7,670 nucleotides of DNA from Candidatus Bathyarchaeota archaeon ex4484_135 (lineage in GTDB: Archaea > Thermoproteota > Bathyarchaeia > EX4484-135): contig NJEJ01000069.1 of the NCBI GenBank assembly GCA_002255025.1, positions 1-7,670 on the forward strand. The letters run 5' to 3'. Of this stretch, positions 1-5,897 are shown in pieces. Under the pieces are notes generated by a model that did not search any database, was not told where the DNA came from, and saw only the letters and a list, made by a program, of their open reading frames with translations. Position 1 is the stretch's first letter, and every line of letters begins with the position of its first letter. A program made the translations under genes and the position numbers.

Positions 1-2
1 TG

Positions 3-320
3 AGCGGGAACGAGATATGGCTCTGTGCTTCCTGCTTCAGGTGCGTGGACAGGTGCCCGAGGGACGTGGGCTTCACGAACCTCAGCATAGCCATAAGGAA
101 CTTGGCGGCTCGGGAGGGCAACATACCGGAGGCCCTGAGGGCCGTGGGGTCGACCATAATGGAGGTGGGCCTGGCCTACAGGATACCGGCCTCGAGGCTG
201 AAGATGAGGGATAAATACGGCTTGCCCTCCCTCCCGAGCACGAACGCTGAGCAAGTGAGGTCCCTGCTCCAGGGCATAGGCTTCCACGAGCTCTTGGCCA
301 AGAAGAGGGGTGGGAAGTGA
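3..320 (+). CDS. hdrC: Heterodisulfide reductase subunit C-like protein, C-terminal part
   Basis: The frame is open at the left window edge and ends at a TGA at 318-320, leaving 105 residues of the C-terminal half. It starts inside a 4Fe-4S ferredoxin motif: the residues read CASCFRCVDRCP, which is CxxCxxCxxxCP, the second cluster motif expected in HdrC. After it comes an all-helical tail typical of HdrC, with a basic end (KKRGGK). HdrC passes electrons through two [4Fe-4S] clusters between HdrA or a membrane partner and HdrB. The next gene is hdrB, whose ATG overlaps this stop codon by one base, so the two are translationally coupled. The first cluster and the start lie outside the window. 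The motif plus the hdrB neighbour make the family call strong. Whether the complex acts on CoM-S-S-CoB or on another disulfide or sulfur substrate cannot be told from this. Confidence 0.88.
   Translation, partial: SGNEIWLCASCFRCVDRCPRDVGFTNLSIAIRNLAAREGNIPEALRAVGSTIMEVGLAYRIPASRLKMRDKYGLPSLPSTNAEQVRSLLQGIGFHELLAKKRGGK
307..314 (+). promoter_or_regulatory. Ribosome binding site of hdrB
   Basis: A purine-rich GGGGTGGG lies inside the last codons of hdrC, five bases before the ATG at 320. It matches the GGTG-type archaeal Shine-Dalgarno and favours ATG 320 over the GTG at 317 as the hdrB start. Confidence 0.5.
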
Positions 321-1201
321 TGGCCAAGTACCTGCTCTACTTAGGCTGCCTGATACCCTACAGGGAACTCGGGTATGAGATATCCGCCCGCAGGGTCCTG
401 CCCGAGCTGAGCGTGGAGTTGGCCGAGATGCCTGACTTCAACTGCTGTGGCTTCCCAATAGAGAGCATAAGCCACGAGGCCATGCTGCTCCTGGCGGCCA
501 GGAACTTGGCCATAGCCGAGCAGGAGGGCACTGACATAATGACCTTGTGCAACGGCTGCTTCTCGACTCTGTTCCACGCCAAGCACGAGCTAGAGGAAAG
601 GCCCGGCCTAAAGGAATGGGTGAACGAGAAGCTGGCCGAGCTGGACTTGGAGTTCAAGGGCAGCGTGGAAGTCAAGCATGTGGTTCACGTCCTGTTGGAG
701 GACGTAGGGCTCGACAAGATAAGGTCCAAGGTCTCAAGGCCCTTAGAAGGGCTAGTGGTGGCCCAGCACACGGGCTGCCACCTCGTGAGGCCCAAGGACC
801 TCATGAAGCTAGATGACCCGGACAACCCGAAGGTGCTGAAGGACCTCATAAGGGCCACCGGGGCCAAGTGCGTGGATTACCCGGACGAAGGGCAGTGCTG
901 CGGGGGACCGATAGTGGGCATAGATTCCAAGCAGGCCCTCGGCCTGGTGGCGGACAAGCTGGGCCGCATAGCCGAGACCGAGGCCAAGGCCCTGGTGACG
1001 GTCTGCCCAGATTGCCACTTCATGTATGACTTCAACCAGCCCATGGCCGAGAGGCAGGTCGGGCGCAAGTTCGGCATACCGGTCCTGTACTACACGCAGC
1101 TCCTCGGCCTGGCCATGGGCATAAAGCCCGACGAGCTCGGCCTGGGCATGCTGAGGGTCAAGGCGGACAAGCTCCTAGAGCAGCTGGACCTGGGGAAGTA
1201 A
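320..1201 (+). CDS. hdrB: Heterodisulfide reductase subunit B (two CCG domains)
   Basis: This 293-residue protein has the full pair of cysteine-rich CCG domains (Cx~32CCx~34CxxC) that hold the unusual non-cubane [4Fe-4S] clusters where the disulfide is reduced. Counting from ATG 320, the first set is C10, C42-C43 and C77-x-x-C80 (CNGC). The second is C153, C193-C194 (QCCGG) and C229-x-x-C232 (CPDC). Length and cysteine spacing are as in functional HdrB proteins, and no ligand is missing. A GTG at 317 is in frame, but ATG 320 has better ribosome binding site spacing. The gene overlaps the hdrC stop (TGATG) and forms an hdrCB operon, whose upstream part is outside the window. It should act at the inner membrane face or in the cytosol, taking electrons from HdrC. 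In non-methanogens the same pair serves as a general thiol-disulfide or sulfur-metabolism module, so the physiological substrate is open. Confidence 0.92.
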   Translation: MAKYLLYLGCLIPYRELGYEISARRVLPELSVELAEMPDFNCCGFPIESISHEAMLLLAARNLAIAEQEGTDIMTLCNGCFSTLFHAKHELEERPGLKEWVNEKLAELDLEFKGSVEVKHVVHVLLEDVGLDKIRSKVSRPLEGLVVAQHTGCHLVRPKDLMKLDDPDNPKVLKDLIRATGAKCVDYPDEGQCCGGPIVGIDSKQALGLVADKLGRIAETEAKALVTVCPDCHFMYDFNQPMAERQVGRKFGIPVLYYTQLLGLAMGIKPDELGLGMLRVKADKLLEQLDLGK

Positions 1202-1212
1202 CAGCACGGTCG

Positions 1213-1229
1213 CTGGGCCTCGGGCCCGG
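1213..1229 (+). terminator. GC-rich hairpin just after hdrB
   Basis: Eleven bases after the hdrB stop, bases 1213-1219 pair with 1223-1229 (seven pairs, one of them G-U) around a TCG loop. No T run follows, so it is not a standard archaeal terminator; it may protect the 3' end of the hdrCB mRNA. The remainder of the 116-base gap to the next start holds only the promoter described below. Confidence 0.3.
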
Positions 1230-1277
1230 GAAATAAGGCGATACGGTTGTCCTCCTCGGTTAACACATCCACCGTAA

Positions 1278-1286
1278 GACTTATAC
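1278..1286 (+). promoter_or_regulatory. TATA box of the substrate-binding protein gene
   Basis: The sequence GACTTATAC is preceded by a purine-rich BRE-like stretch (CCGTAAGA). It lies about 35 bases before the GTG at 1318, so transcription would start near 1308 and give a leader of only about ten bases. That is a normal archaeal arrangement and supports the GTG start. Confidence 0.5.
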
Positions 1287-1323
1287 TCCTCATCTCCTCG
1301 TGTAAGAAGGGAACTCCGTGCTC

Positions 1324-1344
1324 GCACTTACGTCCCGTAAGTGC
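1324..1344 (+). repeat. Perfect 9-bp inverted repeat right after the start codon
   Basis: Bases 1324-1332 (GCACTTACG) are the exact reverse complement of 1336-1344 (CGTAAGTGC), with a TCC loop between. It lies 6 bases after the GTG start, so it could be a hairpin at the very 5' end of the mRNA or an operator next to the transcription start. Part of the arm (CCGTAAG) also occurs just upstream of the TATA box at 1272-1278. It also encodes residues at the start of the signal peptide. Confidence 0.55.
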
Positions 1345-2016
1345 CTCACGGCCATCCTGACGCTGTTGATCGTGGTGTCTTACTCGCTCATCATGGCTCA
1401 GCCGGCCGGGGGAACTCCAGAGGCCAGGGGGCCTCCTCTTAATGAGATAACCTGGACCGTCCTGAACGATTGGGATGATGCCCTCCGCCGGGTCGTAAGG
1501 GGAGAACTCGACGTGCTCATGTGGAGCAAGCCCATGGGGGCCTACAGGCAGCTAAGCGATGAGGAGCTTGCGAAGTTGGTGTTCGTGAAGTGTGTTTCCG
1601 CCGTGTGGTTCCTAGAGTTCAACTCAGCTGGCTCCATCGAGCCCAACCCACATCCCAAGAGCCTTCACATCCGGCCAACGGCTCCTTCTGGCCCATCTAC
1701 GAGGAATACGGCCTGACAGTTGGGGGAGACCCGGCCAAATCGGCCGATATGGTCAAGCAGGCCCTCCTGGACGTGCTGGCAACTTGGGAATCCATGGGGG
1801 CCCCTTACGACCTGAGGGGCGGCCTTCTCAAGGACGTTAGGGGCGGTGGCGATTGGCTCGAGTTCTACGACGGCACCGATTGGAAGCCCGTGGAACTCAA
1901 CTTCTTCATAAGGACCGAGGACGAGAGACTGGATGAAGGCCGCTACATAGCCGACCTGATAGAGGCCTACTGGAAGATAAAGGTCAAAAGGCTCGAGTAT
2001 GACAGGGCCGTGTGCA

Positions 2017-2157
2017 TACCCATCGTCTATGGCACCGACCCACTAGCCTACCAGTGGGACCTCTACACGGCTGGCTGGGTGAGCAGTACCCATCGTCTAT
2101 GGCACCGACCCACTAGCCTACCAGTGGGACCTCTACACGGCTGGCTGGGTGAGCAGT
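2017..2157 (+). repeat. Perfect 70-bp tandem duplication
   Basis: Bases 2017-2087 are repeated without mismatch at 2087-2157 (period 70). Each copy encodes the segment ending in YQWDLYTAGWVSS of the binding protein, but 70 is not a multiple of three, so the second copy is read in another frame. A third, shorter and diverged copy of the end of the unit (27 bases, two mismatches) lies at 2194-2220. The exact identity points to a recent event or to an assembly artefact. Confidence 0.95.
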
Positions 2158-2193
2158 TGGGTTCACCACGATGTAGAGCTTCGCACTATTATA

Positions 2194-2220
2194 CTCTACA
2201 CGGCTGGCCGGGTGAGCAGC
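2194..2220 (+). repeat. Diverged third copy of the LYTAG-VSS segment
   Basis: These 27 bases match 2131-2157 with two T-to-C differences, at an offset of 63 bases (21 codons, in frame). In the third reading piece this gives LYTAGWVSS, then 12 other residues, then LYTAGRVSS. It suggests an older in-frame duplication at the same spot as the recent 70-bp one. Confidence 0.75.
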
Positions 2221-3128
2221 CCCAAGGGCGATTGGGCCTACCCAGATGAGGACCTAGTGTGGTATTACTGGCTCTGCCCGCTCCTCGGCTTCCCATACGG
2301 CGTCCTCGACGAGAGTTTACACGACGGGCCTCAGGCTCTACTCAGGTGCCTATGGAACGGCCGACGAATACTGGGAGCTCTGCAGGCAGCTCTGCCGCTA
2401 CGGCATTTACGAGGCCCACAGGATAGCCATCGCCGAGGTATGGGGATACTTCCCGGTCAACAAGGACAGGGTCCACGACATAGCCTGCGGCCGTATGACG
2501 GGCCTATGGAGCCCCTGGTCCTTCAGGACGGCCGAGACGCCCGACGGCATCCTGAGGGTAGCTGGCTACTCGCCAGCTGATGTCTTGTTCACGAGCGTCT
2601 GGAACCCAGTCGGGGGCTTCAGATGTGATTACTCGGCCCGGATATGGCAGGACATACACGACTACGGGGCCATGACGGACCCGTGGACGGGCCTGTACCT
2701 GCCCGCCAGGGCCACCTGGAAGGTCGAGAAGAACTGCTACTTCGACAGGGCGAGCATGACCTGGGCGGGCAGGATAGACGTGCCCCCGGACGCCATCTTC
2801 TACAACCACACGGCTCACGCATGGCAGACGGTCGGCCCCGGCCGGAAGGCCTGTGTGAGGGTGGTGGTCAACTACAGGTTCGGCAACTGGCACCACGGCA
2901 TACCCATGGACATAAGTGACGTGCTGGCCACCATAGGCTTCTACTGGGAATGGGCCTACAAAGACCCAGGGGAAGGCCGGGACCACTACTACCACCGATT
3001 CTATAGCCCGTGGATAGAAAAGCAGTATCGGGCCAAGCTCGAGCTCCTGAAGGGCATAAGGATACTGAACGATACGGCCCTCGAGTTCTACGGCGATTAC
3101 CTCTTCCCGCCCGATGACGACGTGACGG

Positions 3129-3157
3129 CTGCCTTCTACATCTGCCTTCTACATCTG
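3129..3157 (+). repeat. 13-bp tandem duplication inside the binding-protein gene
   Basis: The unit CTGCCTTCTACAT occurs twice in direct succession (3129-3141, 3142-3154) and the match runs on three bases to 3157. It would shift the frame by one, yet the family-like residues before (VTAAFYI) and after (VPWEVR) are in the same frame, so a compensating 1-base loss close downstream is likely. Confidence 0.85.
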
Positions 3158-3766
3158 GTGCCTGCCACTGTGCCCTGGGAGGTCAGGACGGTCATGGAGT
3201 ACTGTGTCGTGAACGGCGGGCCCTTAACTGGCAGGTCATACGACTGGAGCGGGGACCTGGTTTACTGTAAAGACGGATGGATAAACATGATAGATCCAGA
3301 GCATGTCCCCGACTTCCTCGCGGCAGCCGAGCATATAGATGAGGACGAGCTCGAGTACTGGTTCAAGCCAAGATACGTCATACTGGCCGGGACACCTTAT
3401 GCTGATTACACGCCCCCTGATGAAGGATGTCACGAGAGGTGGAGGAGCCTCATCAACTGGATAAATACCTACCATCACATCTGCGTGAGCAACGGTCCTT
3501 ACTGGCTTGAGAGCTGGGACCCTGAAGAACAATGCCTTGTCCTGAAGGCCTTCAGGGACCCGACCTACCCGTTCACGCCCGACTACTGGCTCGATCTCCT
3601 GCCTAAAGAATGCTTAGTGAACCCGATGCCCTCTGTTAAGCAGCCAGGAGCCCAGATAATGAGGCCGAGTTGGTGGGCGAGCAGCACGGCCATCGTGTTG
3701 GCCTTGCTCTTCTTCACCGGCCTGTTCTACATGTTCTCCAGGTGGCGTGGTTCTCGCACCAGTTGA

Positions 3767-3875
3767 TGTCTGTCATAAATGGAGGGCCTGAGGCTCCCAT
3801 CTTAGCTCGGCTTGACGCAGGAAAATACAAGCTAACGAGTTCGTGGGCCAGAAGCCTCCTATGCCCAATTGGCGG
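3767..3875. other. Gap without a gene
   Basis: Between the binding-protein gene and the tRNA 3' end I see no gene. On the minus strand a short T run (GTATTTTCC, about 3820-3829) downstream of the tRNA could serve as its terminator. Confidence 0.3.
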
Positions 3876-4013
3876 TGGTCCCCCGGGCCGGATTTGAACC
3901 AGCGACCATCCGGTGCCTGCGGCCCCAAGGGCCTGTCAGCCTGGCGAGCTGACACGGACGCCCTCGGGGCGTCCGCTACAGCCGGACGCTCTACCAGGCT
4001 GAGCTACCGGGGG
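3876..4013 (-). tRNA. tRNA-Tyr (GUA) with a 61-nt intron at 37/38
   Basis: Read on the minus strand, the acceptor CCCCCGG (4013-4007) pairs with CCGGGGG (3886-3880), followed by A73 (3879) and an encoded CCA (3878-3876). The D stem is GCTC/GAGC with G18-G19. The anticodon stem TCCGG (3986-3982) pairs with CCGGA (3913-3909). The variable loop has five bases, and the T stem GCTGG/CCGGC encloses TTCAAAT. The anticodon GTA is at 3979-3977. The C1-G72 pair and A73 are the archaeal tRNA-Tyr identity elements. The exons are 4013-3976 and 3914-3876. Splicing at 37/38 fits a bulge-helix-bulge core: loop bases C32-T35 pair with GCAG (3920-3917), leaving the bulges AGC and GCA. Spliced, the anticodon loop is CTGTAGA. 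The mature RNA is 74 nt plus CCA. Confidence 0.95.
3915..3975 (-). other. tRNA-Tyr intron with three perfect hairpins
   Basis: The 61-base intron is almost fully paired: an 8-bp hairpin with a CGA loop (3974-3956), a 7-bp hairpin with a TCGCCAG loop (3954-3934) and a 5-bp hairpin with a TTG loop (3933-3921). Then come the six bases that supply the bulge-helix-bulge partner strand. With the central helix this makes a cloverleaf-like junction in the pre-tRNA. The usual outer intron helix beyond the 5' bulge is limited to a possible GG/CC pairing that would compete with hairpins 1 and 3. Confidence 0.8.
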
Positions 4014-4040
4014 ACTCCTTGCTTCCCTCAGTAGAGGGGG

Positions 4041-4047
4041 TTATAAG
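4041..4047 (-). promoter_or_regulatory. TATA box of tRNA-Tyr, overlapping the stop of the upstream gene
   Basis: On the minus strand CTTATAA lies about 31 bases before the tRNA 5' end, the right distance for a start a few bases upstream of the mature tRNA. Its TTATAA is also the last Leu codon and the TAA stop of the metallo-hydrolase gene. Confidence 0.65.
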
Positions 4048-4799
4048 CCTCTCGCCTTCCCGAAAGCTTCTGAAAGGCCTTCTCGAGTGAGCCTTAAGGT
4101 TCTTCCCGTGCCGCACTGGAGGACCCGCCCCGGGAGAGCTTCTATGAGCCCTCTCTTGGCCAGGGCACCTGTGCAGTGGCAGGGGCAGACCACCTTCACG
4201 TCTATGTCGGCGAGAAAGAAGCCTAGCTCACGCCCCTCAGCATAAGATGATATGTGGAACCCTCCCATAAGCCCATAGATGCTCTTACCGAGGGCTTCAA
4301 GGGTCCTCCTGACCATGTTGGCTGGCCCTGGGTGAGAGCAACCGGTCAAGAGCATGAGGCCCAGGCCTGATATGTCGGCCACGAGGGCATGCTCGCCCCC
4401 CATATCGCCGGTGGAGTAGAAGCCCGGGAGGACCTCCCGAGGGCTCGGCACCTCCACCAGCTTGGCCCCGAGCTTCCTGAGCGTCCTGGACATAAGCGGG
4501 CCCGGTCTCCTCGGCACGAAGACTTCTATTTCACGTCCCACGTGCTCGAGGAGCTCCGGGAGCGAGCCGCAGTGGTCCCCGTGCCAGTGGGATATGAATA
4601 TGGCATCTAGGTCGGCTAGGTCTATGCCCAGGGCCCTTGCGTTGTAGAAGAGCTTCCCCGGCGTCCCGCCCGTGTCCATGAGTATCTTGCGACCGTCGTC
4701 GGCCCCCAGGTGTATCGAGAGGCCCCAATCCGGCTTTAAGCCGGGCAGGAAGGGCTCGTTGTCCAATAGGACAGTTATGGTCAGCTGGTTGAACTCCAT
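4041..4799 (-). CDS. MBL-fold metal-dependent hydrolase, COG1237 / RFA-P synthase-like
   Basis: This 252-residue metallo-beta-lactamase-fold protein has all its metal ligands in place. The HxHxDH motif is H71, H73, D75 and H76 (SHWHGDHCG). H156 sits in TGCSHPG, H181 in GGFH and H207 in CPCHCTG. The pattern GCSHPG...GGFH...CHCTG is that of COG1237, whose archaeal members include the beta-ribofuranosylaminobenzene 5'-phosphate (RFA-P)/dihydropterin-linked synthase of tetrahydromethanopterin synthesis. Many other members have no known substrate. No signal peptide is seen, so the protein is cytosolic. ATG 4799 gives the usual N-terminus (ITVLLDN strand first) and lies about 29 bases from a TATA box. 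The gene is transcribed alone, divergently from the glutaredoxin-like gene and towards tRNA-Tyr. The family is secure; a pterin role is only a family-based guess, since no other pterin genes are near. Confidence 0.85.
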   Translation of the reverse strand: MEFNQLTITVLLDNEPFLPGLKPDWGLSIHLGADDGRKILMDTGGTPGKLFYNARALGIDLADLDAIFISHWHGDHCGSLPELLEHVGREIEVFVPRRPGPLMSRTLRKLGAKLVEVPSPREVLPGFYSTGDMGGEHALVADISGLGLMLLTGCSHPGPANMVRRTLEALGKSIYGLMGGFHISSYAEGRELGFFLADIDVKVVCPCHCTGALAKRGLIEALPGRVLQCGTGRTLRLTREGLSEAFGKARGL

Positions 4800-4823
4800 C
4801 GCACGACAAGTGGAGGGAGTTCA

Positions 4824-4834
4824 GTATAACTTTT
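4824..4834 (-). promoter_or_regulatory. Promoter (BRE/TATA) of the MBL-fold gene
   Basis: The minus strand reads AAAAGTTATAC, an A-rich BRE followed by a TATA box, centred about 29 bases before ATG 4799. The mRNA would be leaderless or nearly so. It is back to back with the plus-strand TATA box at 4840-4847. Confidence 0.6.
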
Positions 4835-4839
4835 AGCTA

Positions 4840-4847
4840 GATATATC
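4840..4847 (+). promoter_or_regulatory. TATA box of the glutaredoxin-nrdG operon
   Basis: GATATATC predicts transcription from about 4868-4871. This rules against the upstream TTG at 4853 as the start codon and leaves ATG 4889 or 4916. Confidence 0.5.
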
Positions 4848-4888
4848 TGCCGTTGCCATCTGCCTCACGACTGGCCTTTAAGGGGACC

Positions 4889-5188
4889 ATGGCGGCCTCT
4901 CCTCCCGGGACCGAGATGACGCTCGAGCTGAAGGTATTCACCATGGGTAAATGCCCTAGGTGCCCGCTCGCCAAGGAGGTAGCCCGTAGGGTAGCTAAGA
5001 AATACGGCCTAAAGCTCGTGGAAGTGAGGCTCGACACGCCGGACGGGGAGATCGAAGGGCTCATGTACAACATCGTCAGCACGCCCAGCATCGCCTTGGG
5101 CGATGAGGTGCTCGTCAGGGGCGATGTGCTGCCCGAGGAGGTCCTGGAGCGTGAGGTCCTGAGGAGGCTGAAGGCCGTTGAGGCTTGA
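4889..5188 (+). CDS. Glutaredoxin/thioredoxin-like redox protein (CPRC)
   Basis: This small thioredoxin-fold protein starts with a beta strand, LELKVFTM, followed by the active site C-P-R-C (CPRCPLAKEVARRV). The cis-proline appears in VSTPSIAL, and the C-terminal helix is acidic/basic. It resembles NrdH- or glutaredoxin-like proteins that keep ribonucleotide reductase or its activase reduced. It overlaps the start of the nrdG-type gene by 11 bases, so the two are made together, and a dithiol donor for the anaerobic reductase system is the likely role (inference). The start is uncertain. ATG 4889 (99 residues) has AAGGGGA three bases upstream. ATG 4916 (90 residues) begins one residue before the first strand and has CGGGA five bases upstream. 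A promoter at 4840-4847 excludes TTG 4853. With the 4916 start the cysteines are C13 and C16. Confidence 0.8.
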   Translation: MAASPPGTEMTLELKVFTMGKCPRCPLAKEVARRVAKKYGLKLVEVRLDTPDGEIEGLMYNIVSTPSIALGDEVLVRGDVLPEEVLEREVLRRLKAVEA

Positions 5189-5897
5189 GCTCAAGGGCTT
5201 CATAGACCTCAGCTTGACCGATTGGGACGGCAAGGCCACGTGCGTGGTCTTCACGCCCGGCTGCCCCTTCAGGTGCCCTTACTGCTACAACAGGGACCTC
5301 GTGCTGGAGCCCGACAAGCTGGCCAGCTTGCCGCTCGAGAAGGTCCTGTCCTTCTTGAGGGAGAACGGCTGGGGCCTGGACGGCGTGGTCATAACGGGCG
5401 GCGAGCCCACCATCTGGCCCGACCTGCCCGAGCTGTGCTCGGCCTTCAAGGAAGAAGGCCTCCTCGTGAAGCTCGACACCAACGGCACGAACCCGGAGAT
5501 GCTTGAGGAGCTCGTCTCCTCGGGCCTCGTGGACTACGTAGCCATGGACGTGAAGGCCCCCCTGACGCCCGAGAAGTACTCCCTGGCCTGTGGGGTCAGG
5601 GCAGAGCCCTTCCTGCCCAGGATAAGGCGGTCCATAGAGATCCTCGTGTCCTCGGACGTGGATTACGAGTTCAGGACGACCGTCGTGCCCACCATACATG
5701 TCCCGGGCGACGTGAAGGCTATCTGCGAGGCCATAAGGGGGTGCCGGAGGTACGTGGTACAGGCCTTCAAGCCCCTCGGGCCCACCATAGATCCCAGGTT
5801 CACGAACATGAAGGCCTTCTCAGAGGCCGAGCTGAAGGCCTTCTTCAAAGAAGCCGTCGAGGTCTTGGGGCCAGATAGGGTCCTCTTAAGGCCTTAG
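5178..5897 (+). CDS. nrdG: Anaerobic ribonucleoside-triphosphate reductase activating protein (radical SAM)
   Basis: This 239-residue radical SAM enzyme carries C29-x3-C33-x2-C36 (CPFRCPYC) for the [4Fe-4S] cluster, the GGEP SAM-binding motif at 74-77, and LDTNGTNP and DVKAP strands further on. These are the features of the NrdG2 group, the longer activases that generate the glycyl radical on class III ribonucleotide reductase NrdD. The start is a TTG at 5178, overlapping the redox-protein gene by 11 bases. GAGGAGG at 5161-5167 is a good ribosome binding site for it, and the first residues (LELKGF.DLSL.DW.G) match the family start. No nrdD is in the window, so the exact glycyl radical target is inferred. 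It converges on the next gene with overlapping stops (5894-5897). Confidence 0.85.
   Translation: MRLELKGFIDLSLTDWDGKATCVVFTPGCPFRCPYCYNRDLVLEPDKLASLPLEKVLSFLRENGWGLDGVVITGGEPTIWPDLPELCSAFKEEGLLVKLDTNGTNPEMLEELVSSGLVDYVAMDVKAPLTPEKYSLACGVRAEPFLPRIRRSIEILVSSDVDYEFRTTVVPTIHVPGDVKAICEAIRGCRRYVVQAFKPLGPTIDPRFTNMKAFSEAELKAFFKEAVEVLGPDRVLLRP

Larger units (their letters stand above)
1318..3766 (+). pseudogene. ABC transporter substrate-binding protein (peptide/SBP family 5), disrupted by several frame changes
   Basis: Pieced together, this is one exported solute-binding lipid- or membrane-anchored protein of roughly 790 residues. The first piece (frame of 1318, to about 1665) has a signal peptide: basic SRK, then a hydrophobic TAILTLLIVVSYSLIMA. 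It continues with the family pattern of a GELDVLMWS segment and a WFLEFN strand. The second piece (to about 2087) carries the LNFFIRTEDERLDEG and WDLYTAGW signatures. The third (about 2087-2313) holds DEDLVWYYWL. The fourth (about 2311 to 3766) contains YSGAYGTADEYWELC, VPWEVR, the diagnostic SNGPYWLE and AFRDPTYPF, and a C-terminal membrane helix (about 3670-3735) followed by basic residues. Frame changes fall near 1665-1690, at the 70-bp tandem duplication 2017-2157, and near 2311-2316. As written it cannot yield a full protein. Either the gene is decaying or the assembly has indels. No permease or ATPase gene is adjacent. Start: GTG 1318, near leaderless. Confidence 0.8.

Noticed and set aside
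45..327. Alternative short frames overlapping hdrC on both strands
   Set aside because: The hdrC frame has the Fe-S cysteine motif and the coupled hdrB start; the others are compositional shadows.
1388..1394. C-box-like ATGATGA on the minus strand as a C/D box RNA
   Set aside because: No CTGA D or D' box at a suitable distance, and the site lies within the signal peptide coding region.
2017..2220. CRISPR-like or other repeat array
   Set aside because: The 70-base units abut without spacers and encode part of the surrounding protein; this is a tandem duplication.
2087..2330. Programmed frameshifting as the explanation for the binding-protein pieces
   Set aside because: Three separate frame changes of different kinds, one of them a duplication, with no classical slippery heptamer plus structure, fit mutation or sequence error better.
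2504..2995. Open frame of 163 codons on the minus strand inside the binding-protein gene
   Set aside because: Antisense of a recognisable substrate-binding protein segment; valine- and proline-rich composition with no motif.
3915..3975. A second tRNA or a permuted tRNA inside the intron
   Set aside because: The three hairpins resemble a cloverleaf in outline only; there is no T-loop TTCAAAT, no acceptor stem and no CCA, and the outer tRNA is complete.
5115..5699. Long open frame on the minus strand opposite the redox protein and nrdG genes
   Set aside because: It mirrors the strongly coding plus-strand frames with their clear motifs, is rich in His/Arg/Gly/Pro as high-GC antisense frames are, and has no domain or promoter.
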